The notes under the pieces: generated by a model
Told to the model about the DNA's origin: nothing
Databases searched by the model: none
Seen by the model: only the letters and a program-made list of their open reading frames with translations
Translations under genes and position numbers: made by a program
Source: an uncultured Pelagibacteraceae bacterium
GTDB lineage: Bacteria; Pseudomonadota; Alphaproteobacteria; Pelagibacterales; Pelagibacteraceae
Reading direction: 5' to 3'
Length of the DNA: 64,000 bases
Assembly: GCA_902565935.1 (NCBI GenBank)
Contig: CACFGT010000002.1
Span: 1-64,000 of the forward strand
Shown here: positions 10,142 through 20,573 of the stretch, piece by piece
Layout: each line of letters begins with the position of its first letter
Numbering within the stretch: position 1 is the first letter of the stretch

Positions 10142-11248
10142 TTATCTTTTATAAATTGTAATATTATCTTTTGCCAGTTTAGTAATAACTTTTGACACGT
10201 TTTTATACTTTTTTTTTAGAATATCATTAGACGTAAAAAACACATGTTTATCGTTTTTTATTAAGTTTTTTGGACTTTTAAGTAGGTAAAATTGATCAGC
10301 TAATTTATAAGAAAGAATATTTTTTGTTATTTTATCCCCTCCTTCAATTAATAAACTTCTTATTCCTAATCTAAATAATTTTCTTAAAATAATAGTAAGG
10401 TCAAATTTTCCTTTATTATTTAATTTCATCTTAAACAGTAAAATTTTTTTATTTCTTAAAATCCTAATTTTTTGTTTATTCAAAGAATTATGAAATATTA
10501 TTGTATTATGTTTCTTTACTGTATTAAAAATATAAGTATTCAATTTGATATCCAAATCTTTATCTAAAATTATTCTCTTTGGCGAAAAATTTTCAAAACC
10601 TTTTAATCGGCAATTTAATTTAGGATTATCAATGTTAAGAGTTTTACTTGAGATCAAAATTCCATCATGTTTGTACCTTAGGTAATGAGTTAATTTATCT
10701 GTTGATTGGTCAGTAATTCTTCTTACATTCTTACTATAAATAAGACGATTCTTTGAAATTGCTAACTTAGCTGTAACAAATGGTAATTTGTATTTTCTAT
10801 TTTTTATATATGAATCATATAAATTGTTCGCTTCTTTTTTTAAAAGACCCTTTCTCACTTTAATATTCTTTTTACTTAAGATATTAAAACTTTTACCTTT
10901 CACTTTTTTATCAATATCATTCATTGAATAAATAACTTCTTTAATACCACTTTTTATAATCTTTTTTGTACATGGAGGGGTTTTTCCATAATGGTTACAC
11001 GGTTCAAGTGTTACATACATTTTAGAACCAGATAAATTTTGAACTGAATTATTTATAGCATTAGATTCAGCATGTGGTCTTCCATTTAAGCCTGTTTGTC
11101 CTATAGAAATTATTTCATCATTTTTTACTATTAAGCATCCAACAGAGGGATTTTCACCTGTAAGACCTTTTCTAACTTTTGCTAAATTAATAGCAATTTG
11201 CATATATTTCTTATCTTTTAATGAAAAATTATCTTTTTTTGTAGACAT
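10142..11248 (-). CDS. ribD: Bifunctional diaminohydroxyphosphoribosylaminopyrimidine deaminase / reductase
   Basis: [40 protein letters not shown]. Confidence 0.93.
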   Translation of the reverse strand: MSTKKDNFSLKDKKYMQIAINLAKVRKGLTGENPSVGCLIVKNDEIISIGQTGLNGRPHAESNAINNSVQNLSGSKMYVTLEPCNHYGKTPPCTKKIIKSGIKEVIYSMNDIDKKVKGKSFNILSKKNIKVRKGLLKKEANNLYDSYIKNRKYKLPFVTAKLAISKNRLIYSKNVRRITDQSTDKLTHYLRYKHDGILISSKTLNIDNPKLNCRLKGFENFSPKRIILDKDLDIKLNTYIFNTVKKHNTIIFHNSLNKQKIRILRNKKILLFKMKLNNKGKFDLTIILRKLFRLGIRSLLIEGGDKITKNILSYKLADQFYLLKSPKNLIKNDKHVFFTSNDILKKKYKNVSKVITKLAKDNITIYKR

Positions 11249-11687
11249 CTAATTTGTCCACAAATTGTACAAAATCTTTTTCTTCTCTAAAATTTCTATA
11301 AACGCTTGCAAACCGAACATAAGCTACTGGATCAAGTTCTTTTAAACCCTCCATTACCATAGTACCGATTGTATTACTCGAGATTTCATTTTGACCAAGT
11401 TCTTCTAAAGATCTTGTGATTTTACTTATAAATTTTTCAACAGTTTCTGTATCTAAAGGTCTTTTCTTTAAAGCGATATAAATTGACTTTGATAATTTAT
11501 CACGATCAAAAGATGATTTTCGCCCATTTTTTTTTACAACCATAACTTCTCGATGTTGTATTCTTTCGAAAGTTGTAAACCTTGCACCACAACTACAAAG
11601 TCTTCTTCTTCTTATTGCAGTTCCATCTTCAGTTGGACGGGAATCTACTACAGATGTTTCACCTTTTTTTTCACAGGGACAAATCAT
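11229..11687 (-). CDS. nrdR: Transcriptional repressor NrdR
   Basis: [45 protein letters not shown]-cone. Confidence 0.95.
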   Translation of the reverse strand: MICPCEKKGETSVVDSRPTEDGTAIRRRRLCSCGARFTTFERIQHREVMVVKKNGRKSSFDRDKLSKSIYIALKKRPLDTETVEKFISKITRSLEELGQNEISSNTIGTMVMEGLKELDPVAYVRFASVYRNFREEKDFVQFVDKLDVYKKR

Positions 11688-12997
11688 TTACTTAAGTTTT
11701 TATAAATTGGAAAATTAGAGCATAAATTAACAACTTCATCTTTTACTTCATTTTCCACTTTACTGTTATCCTCTGGATTTTCAGATAAACCTTTAATAAC
11801 TTTTGTAATTAATTCTCCAACTTTCTCAAATTCTTTTAAACCAAAACCTCTAGTCGTTGCAGCTTGAGAGCCTAATCTTATCCCTGAGGTGATCATCGGT
11901 TTTTCGGTATCAAATGGAATACCATTCTTATTACATGTGATGTTAGCTCTACACAAACTTTCTGCAGCAACATTTCCTTTAACGTTAAAAGGTCTTAAAT
12001 CAACTAACATTAGATGAGTATCAGTTCCGCCTGAGTAAATCTTGAAACCGTTATTTTTTAATGTTTCGGCTAGTATTTTTGCATTAGCTAAAACATTTTT
12101 TATATAAGTTTGGAATTCTGGTTTTAGTGCCTCAAAAAAGCCTGCTGCTTTTGCAGCAATAATATGCATTAGAGGACCACCTTGGTAACCTGGAAAGACA
12201 GCTGTATCAAATTTTTTACCAAGTTCAGGATCATTAGATAATATGATACCACCTCTTGCACTTCTAAAAACTTTATGTGTAGTCGATGTAACCACATGAG
12301 CATAGTCACATGGGTTAGGATAACCTTTTCCAGCAACAAGACCTGAAAAATGAGCCATGTCTACCATTAGATAGGCTCCAACTTTGTCCGCTATTTCTCT
12401 AAATCTTTTAAAATCAATAACTCTTGAATATGCACTACCTCCAGCAATAATAAGTTTTGGTTTATGTTCAAGTGCAAGTTTTTCAACATTATCATAATCT
12501 ATAAGCTCAGATTTTTTATCAACGTCATAACTTATTGCATTAAACCATTTTCCAGACATAGAAATTTTCAGTCCATGTGTAATGTGACCACCTGAGTTTA
12601 AACTCATCCCCAAAAAAGTATCATTCGGTTTTAATAAAGCTAAAAAGACAGCACCATTTGCTTGAGCACCTGAATGAGGTTGAACATTTGCATATTTACA
12701 ATTAAAGAGTTTTTTAATTCTTTCTAAAGCTAATTGTTCAGCAACATCTACATGTTCACACCCATTATAATATCTCTTGCCAGGATAACCTTCCGCATAT
12801 TTATTTGTTAAAACCGAACCTTGAGCTTCTAAAACAGCCTGTGACACAATATTTTCAGATGCTATAAGTTCAATGTGATTTTGTTGTCTTATTAATTCAT
12901 CATTGATGGCTTTAAATAAATCTGGATCTGACTTTTTAAGACTTTTTTCAAAAAAATCCTGATAACTTTCATTAATATATTTTGTTTCACTAGACAT
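11684..12997 (-). CDS. glyA: Serine hydroxymethyltransferase
   Basis: [51 protein letters not shown]. Confidence 0.97.
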   Translation of the reverse strand: MSSETKYINESYQDFFEKSLKKSDPDLFKAINDELIRQQNHIELIASENIVSQAVLEAQGSVLTNKYAEGYPGKRYYNGCEHVDVAEQLALERIKKLFNCKYANVQPHSGAQANGAVFLALLKPNDTFLGMSLNSGGHITHGLKISMSGKWFNAISYDVDKKSELIDYDNVEKLALEHKPKLIIAGGSAYSRVIDFKRFREIADKVGAYLMVDMAHFSGLVAGKGYPNPCDYAHVVTSTTHKVFRSARGGIILSNDPELGKKFDTAVFPGYQGGPLMHIIAAKAAGFFEALKPEFQTYIKNVLANAKILAETLKNNGFKIYSGGTDTHLMLVDLRPFNVKGNVAAESLCRANITCNKNGIPFDTEKPMITSGIRLGSQAATTRGFGLKEFEKVGELITKVIKGLSENPEDNSKVENEVKDEVVNLCSNFPIYKNLSK

Positions 12998-13004
12998 ATT
13001 TTTT

Positions 13005-13430
13005 CTAAATTTTTTTTACTCTTTTGTTGTGTCTACCACCCTCAAATTTTGTTTTCATAAATACCTCTATACATTTGAAAGCGGTATTTTTTTTAGTTAA
13101 CCTAGATCCTAATGTTATAATATTTGCATTGTTATGCAATCTAGATAATTTAGTGTTTTTTACGGAATAACACACTGCAGCTCTTATTTTTTTATGTCTA
13201 TTTGCTGCCATTGACATGCCCATTCCAGATCCACAAACCAAAATACCCATATTTTTACTATTATTACTCACCTTTCTACAGAGTTTGTGAGCATAATCTG
13301 GATAATTAACAGATTTTTTTGAATTGTCGGTCCCCAAATCTTGGAACCTGTATTTTCTCTTAAATTTTTTTTTAATTTGTTCTTTAAGTATATAACCAGC
13401 ATGATCTGATGAAATAAATATTTTTTTCAA
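13005..13430 (-). CDS. rpiB: Ribose 5-phosphate isomerase B
   Basis: [38 protein letters not shown]. Confidence 0.93.
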   Translation of the reverse strand: MKKIFISSDHAGYILKEQIKKKFKRKYRFQDLGTDNSKKSVNYPDYAHKLCRKVSNNSKNMGILVCGSGMGMSMAANRHKKIRAAVCYSVKNTKLSRLHNNANIITLGSRLTKKNTAFKCIEVFMKTKFEGGRHNKRVKKI

Positions 13431-13431
13431 A

Positions 13432-14022
13432 TTAATTAAATTTATGATCTAAAACACAAGCTACCAGGTGAATTCTATTTTCTTCTCCACCATTAAAAGC
13501 ATTATGATATTTTGTATTGTTTGTAATCCACACTGATCCATCAGCTGGTAAATGTTTTGCGACATTGTCAATAACCATGATAGATCCAGGGTTCGTTATA
13601 ATTGGAATATGTAGTCTTGGTTCTGGATCTCTATGCCAACTCAAAGTTGATCTTGGTGTTTTTAATAAAATTCTAACTCTACCTAATTTATATTTTGCAG
13701 ACAGTACATCAAAAACCTCTTTAAAATATGTATCTTTATACTCTTCAATAAATTCAGAATATGCAGCTTCATTTATTTTCTCATCTCTTACAACTTCCTT
13801 ACCAGTCGCATCTGGCTTTGTCCAAAATACACCTCTTGCCTTATGACCTTTGATAGAATCTGGATCGCCAGGAATTTGAGTAAGAGATATAGCTCCAAAA
13901 TTTGATACACCCTCGGGACCACTAAAATTTTTAATTTGTAAAATCTCTTTATAAGCCTTTTGTAGTTTATTAATGTCAAATTTGACGTCTTGTTTTTCAA
14001 AATCGTTAAAATTTAAATCCAT
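13432..14022 (-). CDS. Aspartyl/asparaginyl beta-hydroxylase-like Fe(II)/2-oxoglutarate oxygenase
   Basis: STLSWHRDPEPRLHIPIITN (HxD + Arg) and TKYHNAFNGGEENRIHLVACV (distal His, Arg), AspH-family layout. Confidence 0.7.
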   Translation of the reverse strand: MDLNFNDFEKQDVKFDINKLQKAYKEILQIKNFSGPEGVSNFGAISLTQIPGDPDSIKGHKARGVFWTKPDATGKEVVRDEKINEAAYSEFIEEYKDTYFKEVFDVLSAKYKLGRVRILLKTPRSTLSWHRDPEPRLHIPIITNPGSIMVIDNVAKHLPADGSVWITNNTKYHNAFNGGEENRIHLVACVLDHKFN

Positions 14023-14053
14023 AAGATTGTTTAATATCTTTTTTGAGTTATAT

Positions 14054-14080
14054 TTGTATATAACATTTGTCGCATATAAT
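14054..14080 (+). promoter_or_regulatory. Candidate promoter for hemB
   Basis: TTGTAT - 15 bp - TATAAT (14075-14080) 12 nt before the hemB ATG; eye inspection only. Confidence 0.35.
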
Positions 14081-14091
14081 AAATATATTTA

Positions 14092-15084
14092 ATGATGATT
14101 ACAGGTAAATTTCCATCTTTGAGACTTAGACGCAGTAGAAAGAACGACTGGTCTAGAAGACTTGTTCAAGAAAACAATCTTACACCCAATGATTTTATTT
14201 TACCTATCTTTTTAATTGATGGAAAAAACAAAAAACAAAGCATTAAAACAATGCCTGATGTTTATCGTTATACTTTAGATAAGTTAAGCTCTGTAGTCGA
14301 TAAAGCAGTAAATAAGGGTTTACCTATGATTGCACTATTTCCATATACTGAAAAAAAAAAGAAAAATGCACTTGGAACAGAAGCTTTAAATGAAGACAAT
14401 CTTGTCTGTAAAGCAATTCAATTAATAAAGAAAAAATATAACAACGAAATTGGCATAATGTGTGATGTAGCTTTAGATCCTTATACATCACATGGACATG
14501 ACGGATTACTAAAATCTGGATATGTTTTAAATGATGAAACAAATAAAATCTTAATCAATCAATCTCTTTTACAAGCACAAATGGGATGTGATGTATTAGC
14601 ACCATCAGATATGATGGATGGAAGAATTGGTGAAATTAGAAAATCACTTGATAAAAATGGATTTAAGATGACTCAAATTTTATCTTACGCTGTGAAGTAT
14701 GCATCGAATTTTTATGGACCTTTTCGTGATGCAGTTGGATCAAAAAAAACACTTCAAGGAAATAAAAAAAATTACCAAATGGATTTTAAAAATAGTGATG
14801 AAGCCTTAAGAGAAGTTGCTTTAGATATTAAAGAAGGTGCAGATATGGTAATGGTAAAACCTGGACTACCCTATCTAGATATTATCAAACTTGTAAAACA
14901 AAATTTTAAAGTTCCCGTTATGGCTTACCAAGTTTCTGGTGAATATAGTTTATTGTCTAATGGTATTAAAAAAAACATTGTAAATAATCAAGTGATAATA
15001 GAAAGTTTAATTGCATTTAAAAGAGCTGGAGCAAATGCAATTATTAGTTATTATGCAGACAGATTAGATCAGATACTTCGTTGA
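14092..15084 (+). CDS. hemB: Delta-aminolevulinic acid dehydratase (porphobilinogen synthase)
   Basis: LRLRRSRKNDWSRRLVQEN, DVALDPYTSHGHDGLL, MVKPGLPYLDII, YQVSGEYS. Confidence 0.97.
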   Translation: MMITGKFPSLRLRRSRKNDWSRRLVQENNLTPNDFILPIFLIDGKNKKQSIKTMPDVYRYTLDKLSSVVDKAVNKGLPMIALFPYTEKKKKNALGTEALNEDNLVCKAIQLIKKKYNNEIGIMCDVALDPYTSHGHDGLLKSGYVLNDETNKILINQSLLQAQMGCDVLAPSDMMDGRIGEIRKSLDKNGFKMTQILSYAVKYASNFYGPFRDAVGSKKTLQGNKKNYQMDFKNSDEALREVALDIKEGADMVMVKPGLPYLDIIKLVKQNFKVPVMAYQVSGEYSLLSNGIKKNIVNNQVIIESLIAFKRAGANAIISYYADRLDQILR

Positions 15085-15765
15085 TTACTTGAGAGTATTT
15101 AAAAATTGAACTCTATTAAATGGATGACTTAAATTATTAGGCCTCAATATAGTCTTATCTAAGTAGTCTCCAACTAGTCTAAATCCATCTACTAATGTCT
15201 GTAAATTGTCTACTTTTATATCTTTATCAATTAAAAAGTTAGGAATATTTTTTTTGTTTATTTGTGATTTAGTAAAATATTTAAGCTCATTACCAATTAT
15301 TTTTTTTTCAACTAATCTATTTAATTCTAAATCGTAACCAAGATTTTTAAATAACTCTAATTCCCATAAGATATATTTTTGTATCCAAGCATCGTTACCC
15401 AAAAATTCATAAAAATCTAATATCAATTCAAATATTTTTTCATTTTTTTGAGACTCAGCTGTCAAAATTTTAATAAGACTCATGGCAGATAAAATACAAC
15501 ATAGCTTTTTTTTTTCCTCAAAATATATAGGAGATAATGCCTTTTCAATTTCTAATTTAAAGTAACCTAGTTGGCTATCAGATTTTGAATTAAAACTTAC
15601 ATGAAGTTTATTTCCTATTTGAAGATAATTCTTAATTTTTTTTGAAGTACCACCAAATATAATTCCTGTAACTTTACCATGAGATTGGGTATATATTTCA
15701 GCAATTAAAGAGTTTTCGTTATATTTATTCTTCGAAATTAAAAAACCTTTGTCATCCCAATTCAT
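15085..15765 (-). CDS. recO: DNA repair protein RecO
   Basis: MNWDDKGFLISKNKYNENSLIAEIYTQSHGKVTGIIFGGTSKK; position next to rnc. Confidence 0.88.
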   Translation of the reverse strand: MNWDDKGFLISKNKYNENSLIAEIYTQSHGKVTGIIFGGTSKKIKNYLQIGNKLHVSFNSKSDSQLGYFKLEIEKALSPIYFEEKKKLCCILSAMSLIKILTAESQKNEKIFELILDFYEFLGNDAWIQKYILWELELFKNLGYDLELNRLVEKKIIGNELKYFTKSQINKKNIPNFLIDKDIKVDNLQTLVDGFRLVGDYLDKTILRPNNLSHPFNRVQFLNTLK

Positions 15766-15766
15766 T

Positions 15767-16429
15767 TTATACTATATCATTTAAACATAAGACAGCCGCA
15801 TTTTGTTCTGCATCTTTTTTTGATTTTCCTTGTGAAACATAAAATTTAGTGTCATGTAGCTTAACTCCAACCTTAAATAATGGTTTATGTTTTGGTCCAG
15901 TATTAGAAATCACTTTGTAAACTGGAAGTTTTTTGAATTTTTTTAGTGAAAATTCTTGTAGTTTTGTTTTTGCATCTATATGGGTTACAATACTTTTTTT
16001 AATATGATCTGACCATAAATTTAAAATAACTTTTTCAACAATCTGAAATCCTTGATCAAGATAAATAGATCCTATAAGAGCCTCACAACTATCAGATAAA
16101 ACTTTATCTTCAATCAAATTTTTTTTATTTCTCAGGTTGAATGTTAAAACATATTTATCTAACTCAATCTTTTTTGCAATTTCTAAACATGTCTTTTTAT
16201 TTACAAGAGATGCAAATTTTTTATCAAGAATTCCCTCTTTTTCATTTGGATATATTTCCAAAAGTTTTTTTGCCATAACCAAACCCAATACACGATCACC
16301 AAGAAATTCTATTTTTTCATTATTATTCTTTTTATCGAAACTTTTATGCGTTAATGATTTCACTAATAAACTTTTATTCTTAAAACTTATTTTTATTTTT
16401 TTTTCTAAATTTTGATAATCTATTTTCAT
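15767..16429 (-). CDS. rnc: Ribonuclease III
   Basis: NEKIEFLGDRVLGLVMAKKL; C-terminal dsRBD with KSKKDAEQNAA. Confidence 0.95.
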   Translation of the reverse strand: MKIDYQNLEKKIKISFKNKSLLVKSLTHKSFDKKNNNEKIEFLGDRVLGLVMAKKLLEIYPNEKEGILDKKFASLVNKKTCLEIAKKIELDKYVLTFNLRNKKNLIEDKVLSDSCEALIGSIYLDQGFQIVEKVILNLWSDHIKKSIVTHIDAKTKLQEFSLKKFKKLPVYKVISNTGPKHKPLFKVGVKLHDTKFYVSQGKSKKDAEQNAAVLCLNDIV

Positions 16430-17163
16430 TATTGTATCTTTTTAAAAAATCTATCAAATCGTATAGATTTGTTCCATTTCCAAAATGCAAATATACTTCC
16501 GATATTTTTATCTGAAGAAAAGAAAATAAAACGTGCTTTACCAACTAAGTTATTTTTGTGAACATATCCAACGCTTGTTAAAAATCTACTATCTTTTGAA
16601 CAATCTCTATTATCTCCTAAAAAAAAATAATGATTCTCTGGGACGATAAAAGTGTCTGAATTTTGGAAAGAAAAGTCTTTTAAATAAACAGAAATATATT
16701 TTCTATTATTAGGTAATAATTCTTCAAAAGTGAAAACATCTAATTTTTTTTTTCCACAAAAAATAACGTCCGAACTTGATATTTTTGATTTAATTATTTC
16801 AGAATTATTTAAATATAAATTTGAGTCTATAAATCTTATTTCATCTCCAGGTAAACCAATCAGTCTTTTAATATAATCCGTTCTATTATCTGCTGGAGTT
16901 TTAAATACTACAACATCTCCTCTTTGTGGTTTCTCAAAAAGGATTCTACCTTTGAATATTGGAGGGCTAAAAGGAAAAGAATGCTTACTGTAACCGTATG
17001 AATATTTTGTAACAAAAAGTCTATCACCAACCAATAAATTTGGTTCCATTGAGGAAGATGGAATATAAAAAGGTTGTATAAACAGAGATCTAATTATCAC
17101 TGCAATAATCAATGCATAAATAAGGGTCTTTAAATTTTCAATAATAAAATTTTTATTTAACAT
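16429..17163 (-). CDS. lepB: Signal peptidase I
   Basis: FIQPFYIPSSSMEPNLLVGDRLFV, GDVVVFKTP, YIKRLIGLPGDEI, LGDNRDCSKDSR. Confidence 0.95.
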   Translation of the reverse strand: MLNKNFIIENLKTLIYALIIAVIIRSLFIQPFYIPSSSMEPNLLVGDRLFVTKYSYGYSKHSFPFSPPIFKGRILFEKPQRGDVVVFKTPADNRTDYIKRLIGLPGDEIRFIDSNLYLNNSEIIKSKISSSDVIFCGKKKLDVFTFEELLPNNRKYISVYLKDFSFQNSDTFIVPENHYFFLGDNRDCSKDSRFLTSVGYVHKNNLVGKARFIFFSSDKNIGSIFAFWKWNKSIRFDRFFKKIQ

Positions 17164-17165
17164 TG

Positions 17166-17549
17166 CTAAACTTGTAAAATTGTAAATGCTACTGAATAAT
17201 CTTTTTCATCTGAAATTGAAAGAAACAAATCAAATTTTTTAACTTTAAATCTTTTATTAATGATTTTCTTAATTTTTGGTGAAACATAGTAATATGGTTT
17301 ACCTAATTTATCGTTCAAAATTTCAATATCTTTATAATTCAAATTTTTTCTAAAACCGGTTCCTAGAGCTTTCGATAAAGACTCTTTAGCAGCAAATCTT
17401 TTAGCAAAATAATTCAACTTTTTTTTAATTTTTTTAGAAAATTTTATTTCATTTTTCCCATAGATTCTTTTAATAAAGATTTTTTTTTGTGATAATAATT
17501 TAAATCTTTTATTATGTATTATATCAACACCGACGCCCAAAACTTTCAT
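17166..17549 (-). CDS. acpS: Holo-[acyl-carrier-protein] synthase
   Basis: GVGVDIIHNKRF, FAKRFAAKESLSKALGTGFR. Confidence 0.93.
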   Translation of the reverse strand: MKVLGVGVDIIHNKRFKLLSQKKIFIKRIYGKNEIKFSKKIKKKLNYFAKRFAAKESLSKALGTGFRKNLNYKDIEILNDKLGKPYYYVSPKIKKIINKRFKVKKFDLFLSISDEKDYSVAFTILQV

Positions 17550-17550
17550 T

Positions 17551-18267
17551 TTATTTAATTATGTTTTTGAATCTTTTAATTACTTTTTTAAGACCAAAAA
17601 AAATTGACTCACCAATTATAAAATGGCCAATATTAAATTCTTTAATTGAATTGATTTTTGTTAAAATTTTTGTAGTTTTATAATCTAAGCCATGGCCAGC
17701 ATGCACTTCTAATCCTAAGTTAGCAGCAGTTTTTGAGCATTTCTTTATCTTATTTAATTCATTTTGATAATTTTTTCCTGATTTGACTAAATTTGAAAGT
17801 CGACCAGTATGAATTTCTACACAGTCTGCATTTAAATTTTTTGAAATTTTAATATCTGAAACATTTGGATTAATAAATAAACTTGTTCGTATTTTTCTTT
17901 TTTTGAATATTGAAATTATTTTCTTTATCTTTAAGGAATTTCTTTTTAAATTTAGCCCACCTTCTGTCGTAATCTCATTTCTATTTTCAGGTACAATACA
18001 AATAAAATCAGGTTTGATTTTTAGAGCTATATCTACGATTTTATTGTTAGTTGATATTTCTAAATTTACTGGAACTTTTTTAAGTAAACAAATTTTTTTT
18101 GCATCTAAATCTTTAATGTGTCTTCTGTCTTCTCTCAAATGAATTGTAATTGAATCTACTCCGATATTAATCAAAAATTTTGCAGCCACAATTGGATCTG
18201 GATGAATTTCACCTCTAGCGTTTCTAAGTGTAGCTACATGATCTATATTTACTCCTAACCTTTTCAC
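17551..18267 (-). CDS. pdxJ: Pyridoxine 5'-phosphate synthase
   Basis: LGVNIDHVATLRNARGEIHPDPIVAA, ITIHLREDRRHI, EVHAGHGLDY. Confidence 0.96.
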   Translation of the reverse strand: MKRLGVNIDHVATLRNARGEIHPDPIVAAKFLINIGVDSITIHLREDRRHIKDLDAKKICLLKKVPVNLEISTNNKIVDIALKIKPDFICIVPENRNEITTEGGLNLKRNSLKIKKIISIFKKRKIRTSLFINPNVSDIKISKNLNADCVEIHTGRLSNLVKSGKNYQNELNKIKKCSKTAANLGLEVHAGHGLDYKTTKILTKINSIKEFNIGHFIIGESIFFGLKKVIKRFKNIIK

Positions 18268-18851
18268 TTAACAAACCTACTTCCAGGTATAGTTATCGGT
18301 ATAGATTTAAGCTCTTTAGGCAATTTGTTTTTTCTAAAAGTTGGAACACTTATACGTAAGTGTGAAATTATTTTTTTTTTAATCTTTAATGTTTTTTTTG
18401 ATGATCTGTCAATAATAGCTGCAAATCCTACTAAATTAGCCTTGGCATTTTTAATTAACTTTAAACATTCCATACTTGATTTACCTGTTGTTATTACATC
18501 TTCAACTATTAAAACTTTAGCACCTTTATTTATGCTAAAACCTCTTCTAAGGGTAAATTTACCTTTTATACGCTCACAAAAAATTGTCTCTTTTTTTAAA
18601 ATTTTACCTATTTCATATCCAATTATAATTCCACCCATCGCTGGAGATAATATAATGTCAAATTTCTTAACATTTTTTTTTATTTTTTTTGCAAGAGATT
18701 TGCATATTTTATCAGCGTGGTGTGGTTGGCTCAGTAATTTAGCACACTGAATATATTTAGAAGAATGTAAACCTGATGATAAAACAAAATGTCCTTCTAA
18801 TAATGCATTAGTTTTTCTTAAAATATTTAAGGATTTTTTGTGTGAAAGCAT
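18264..18851 (-). CDS. pyrE: Orotate phosphoribosyltransferase
   Basis: LLEGHFVLSSGLHSSKYIQCAKLL, VLIVEDVITTGKSS. Confidence 0.93.
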   Translation of the reverse strand: MLSHKKSLNILRKTNALLEGHFVLSSGLHSSKYIQCAKLLSQPHHADKICKSLAKKIKKNVKKFDIILSPAMGGIIIGYEIGKILKKETIFCERIKGKFTLRRGFSINKGAKVLIVEDVITTGKSSMECLKLIKNAKANLVGFAAIIDRSSKKTLKIKKKIISHLRISVPTFRKNKLPKELKSIPITIPGSRFVK

Positions 18852-20553
18852 TTCTTTTATCTTCGTGTCTAATTATTTTAAATTTTATACCTTTTTGCTT
18901 AAGCTCTGCAATAAAATTAGTGAAATTTTTTAAATCTCTAATAATTAACTGAAATTTAAAATTTATGTAATTGGGGTTTTTTCCCACCATTTCTAAATTA
19001 GATATATTCAATTTATGTTGTCCAATCAAAGAACTTACATTACCTAATTGACCAGGTTTATCAGGTAAAGAAATCCATAATGTAGTATTATATTTCTTAA
19101 CTCTTTCTTGTTTTTTCTCTCCTTTATCATGCCAATATCTTCTAATAGCTGATCTAGCTTTTCCTGTTTTTGTAATCGGTATCCAATGAAGTGATGGGGA
19201 ATTACTTTTAGATGTAAGGATCTTTACAGTATCTCCATTCCTCAAGATAGATTGAAGCTCACTCTTATTTCCATTAATTTCACATCCTATTGCTGTATCA
19301 CCCACCTTAGTATGAACTGCATATGCAAAATCTATAGGTGTTGCATCTTTTGGAAGCTTGATAACTGATCCTTTTGGTGTAAAACAAAATACATTTTCCT
19401 GAAACATCTGTAATTTTGTATATTCATATGAATGTTCTGGATTTTCATTTTTTTCAATTATTTCAACTAGATCCTTCAACCAATCATATTCTTTCCAAGT
19501 TAAAGAATTAAATTTTTCTGATGATTTATATTGCCAATGAGATGCTATTCCTCTTTCAGCAAAATCATGCATTTCTTTAGTTCTAATTTGAATTTCAATT
19601 GGTTTTTTAAATGAACCAATTACAGCGGTATGTATAGATTTATATCCATTGATTTTCGGTGATGATATATAATCTTTAAATTTTCCTGGTATACAATTCC
19701 AATTTTTATGTAAAACACCTAAAGACTTATAACAATCATCTATATTCTCTAGAATAATCCTAAAACCAATAATGTCTGTTATTTGTTCTAATGAAACTCT
19801 TTTTTTTTGTACTTTTCGCCAAATTGAAAATGGTGTTTTTTCTCTTCCATAAATCTTTGGTTTAATATTATTTTGACTCAATAATATGTCAACTTCGTTA
19901 GAGAGAGTTTCAAAAATATCTTTTTTATCTAATTTAATTTCATCAAGTCTTTTTTGTATTAATGACCTTGCGTCATGATTAAGTATTTCAAAAGACAGGT
20001 CCTCTAATTCATCTCTTATTCTGTGCATTCCCATACGATCAGCTAAAGGTGCATAAATCTCCATAGTTTCTTGCGCAATTCTTTTTCTTTTATCTTCCCG
20101 ACTTATAGCTTTAATAGTTCTCATATTATGTAATCGATCTGCAATCTTTACTAGTAAAACTCTAATATCTTTTGATGTAGCTAAAATTAACTTTCTAAAA
20201 TTTTCAGCTTTTGAACTTGAAGATGCGGTATTTTCTAAAACTGAGATTTTTGTAACGCCATCTACTAAATCTGCAACTTCAACTCCAAATTCACCTTTGA
20301 TTGTCTCGTAAGTTGCGTAAGTATCTTCAATAGTGTCATGCAACAAGCCTGTTGCTATTGTTGCACTATCTAATTTTAAATCTGTTAAAATATTAGCAAC
20401 TTCTATAGGGTGAACAGAATAAGGATCACCGGATGCTCTTTTTTGATTGCTATGTGCTTTAACTGCAAATTCAAATGCTTTATTTAATTTTTCAGGATTA
20501 AGAAATTTATTATAAACTTTAACTTTATTTATTAATTCTTCAGAATTTTGCAT
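18808..20553 (-). CDS. spoT: RelA/SpoT-family bifunctional (p)ppGpp synthase/hydrolase, shortened C-terminal region
   Basis: HD domain (HSNQKRASGDPYSVHPIEVA, GLLHDTIEDT), synthetase domain (ITDIIGFRIIL, NGYKSIHTAV), TGS (FTPKGSVIKLPKDATPIDFAYAVHT), ACT. Confidence 0.94.
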   Translation of the reverse strand: MQNSEELINKVKVYNKFLNPEKLNKAFEFAVKAHSNQKRASGDPYSVHPIEVANILTDLKLDSATIATGLLHDTIEDTYATYETIKGEFGVEVADLVDGVTKISVLENTASSSSKAENFRKLILATSKDIRVLLVKIADRLHNMRTIKAISREDKRKRIAQETMEIYAPLADRMGMHRIRDELEDLSFEILNHDARSLIQKRLDEIKLDKKDIFETLSNEVDILLSQNNIKPKIYGREKTPFSIWRKVQKKRVSLEQITDIIGFRIILENIDDCYKSLGVLHKNWNCIPGKFKDYISSPKINGYKSIHTAVIGSFKKPIEIQIRTKEMHDFAERGIASHWQYKSSEKFNSLTWKEYDWLKDLVEIIEKNENPEHSYEYTKLQMFQENVFCFTPKGSVIKLPKDATPIDFAYAVHTKVGDTAIGCEINGNKSELQSILRNGDTVKILTSKSNSPSLHWIPITKTGKARSAIRRYWHDKGEKKQERVKKYNTTLWISLPDKPGQLGNVSSLIGQHKLNISNLEMVGKNPNYINFKFQLIIRDLKNFTNFIAELKQKGIKFKIIRHEDKRNAFTQKILKYFKKN

Positions 20554-20573
20554 CTATTAACTATATCATTAAA

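Noticed and set aside
18325-18750. 141-aa plus-strand ORF antisense to pyrE
   Set aside because: Inside clear pyrE; spurious.
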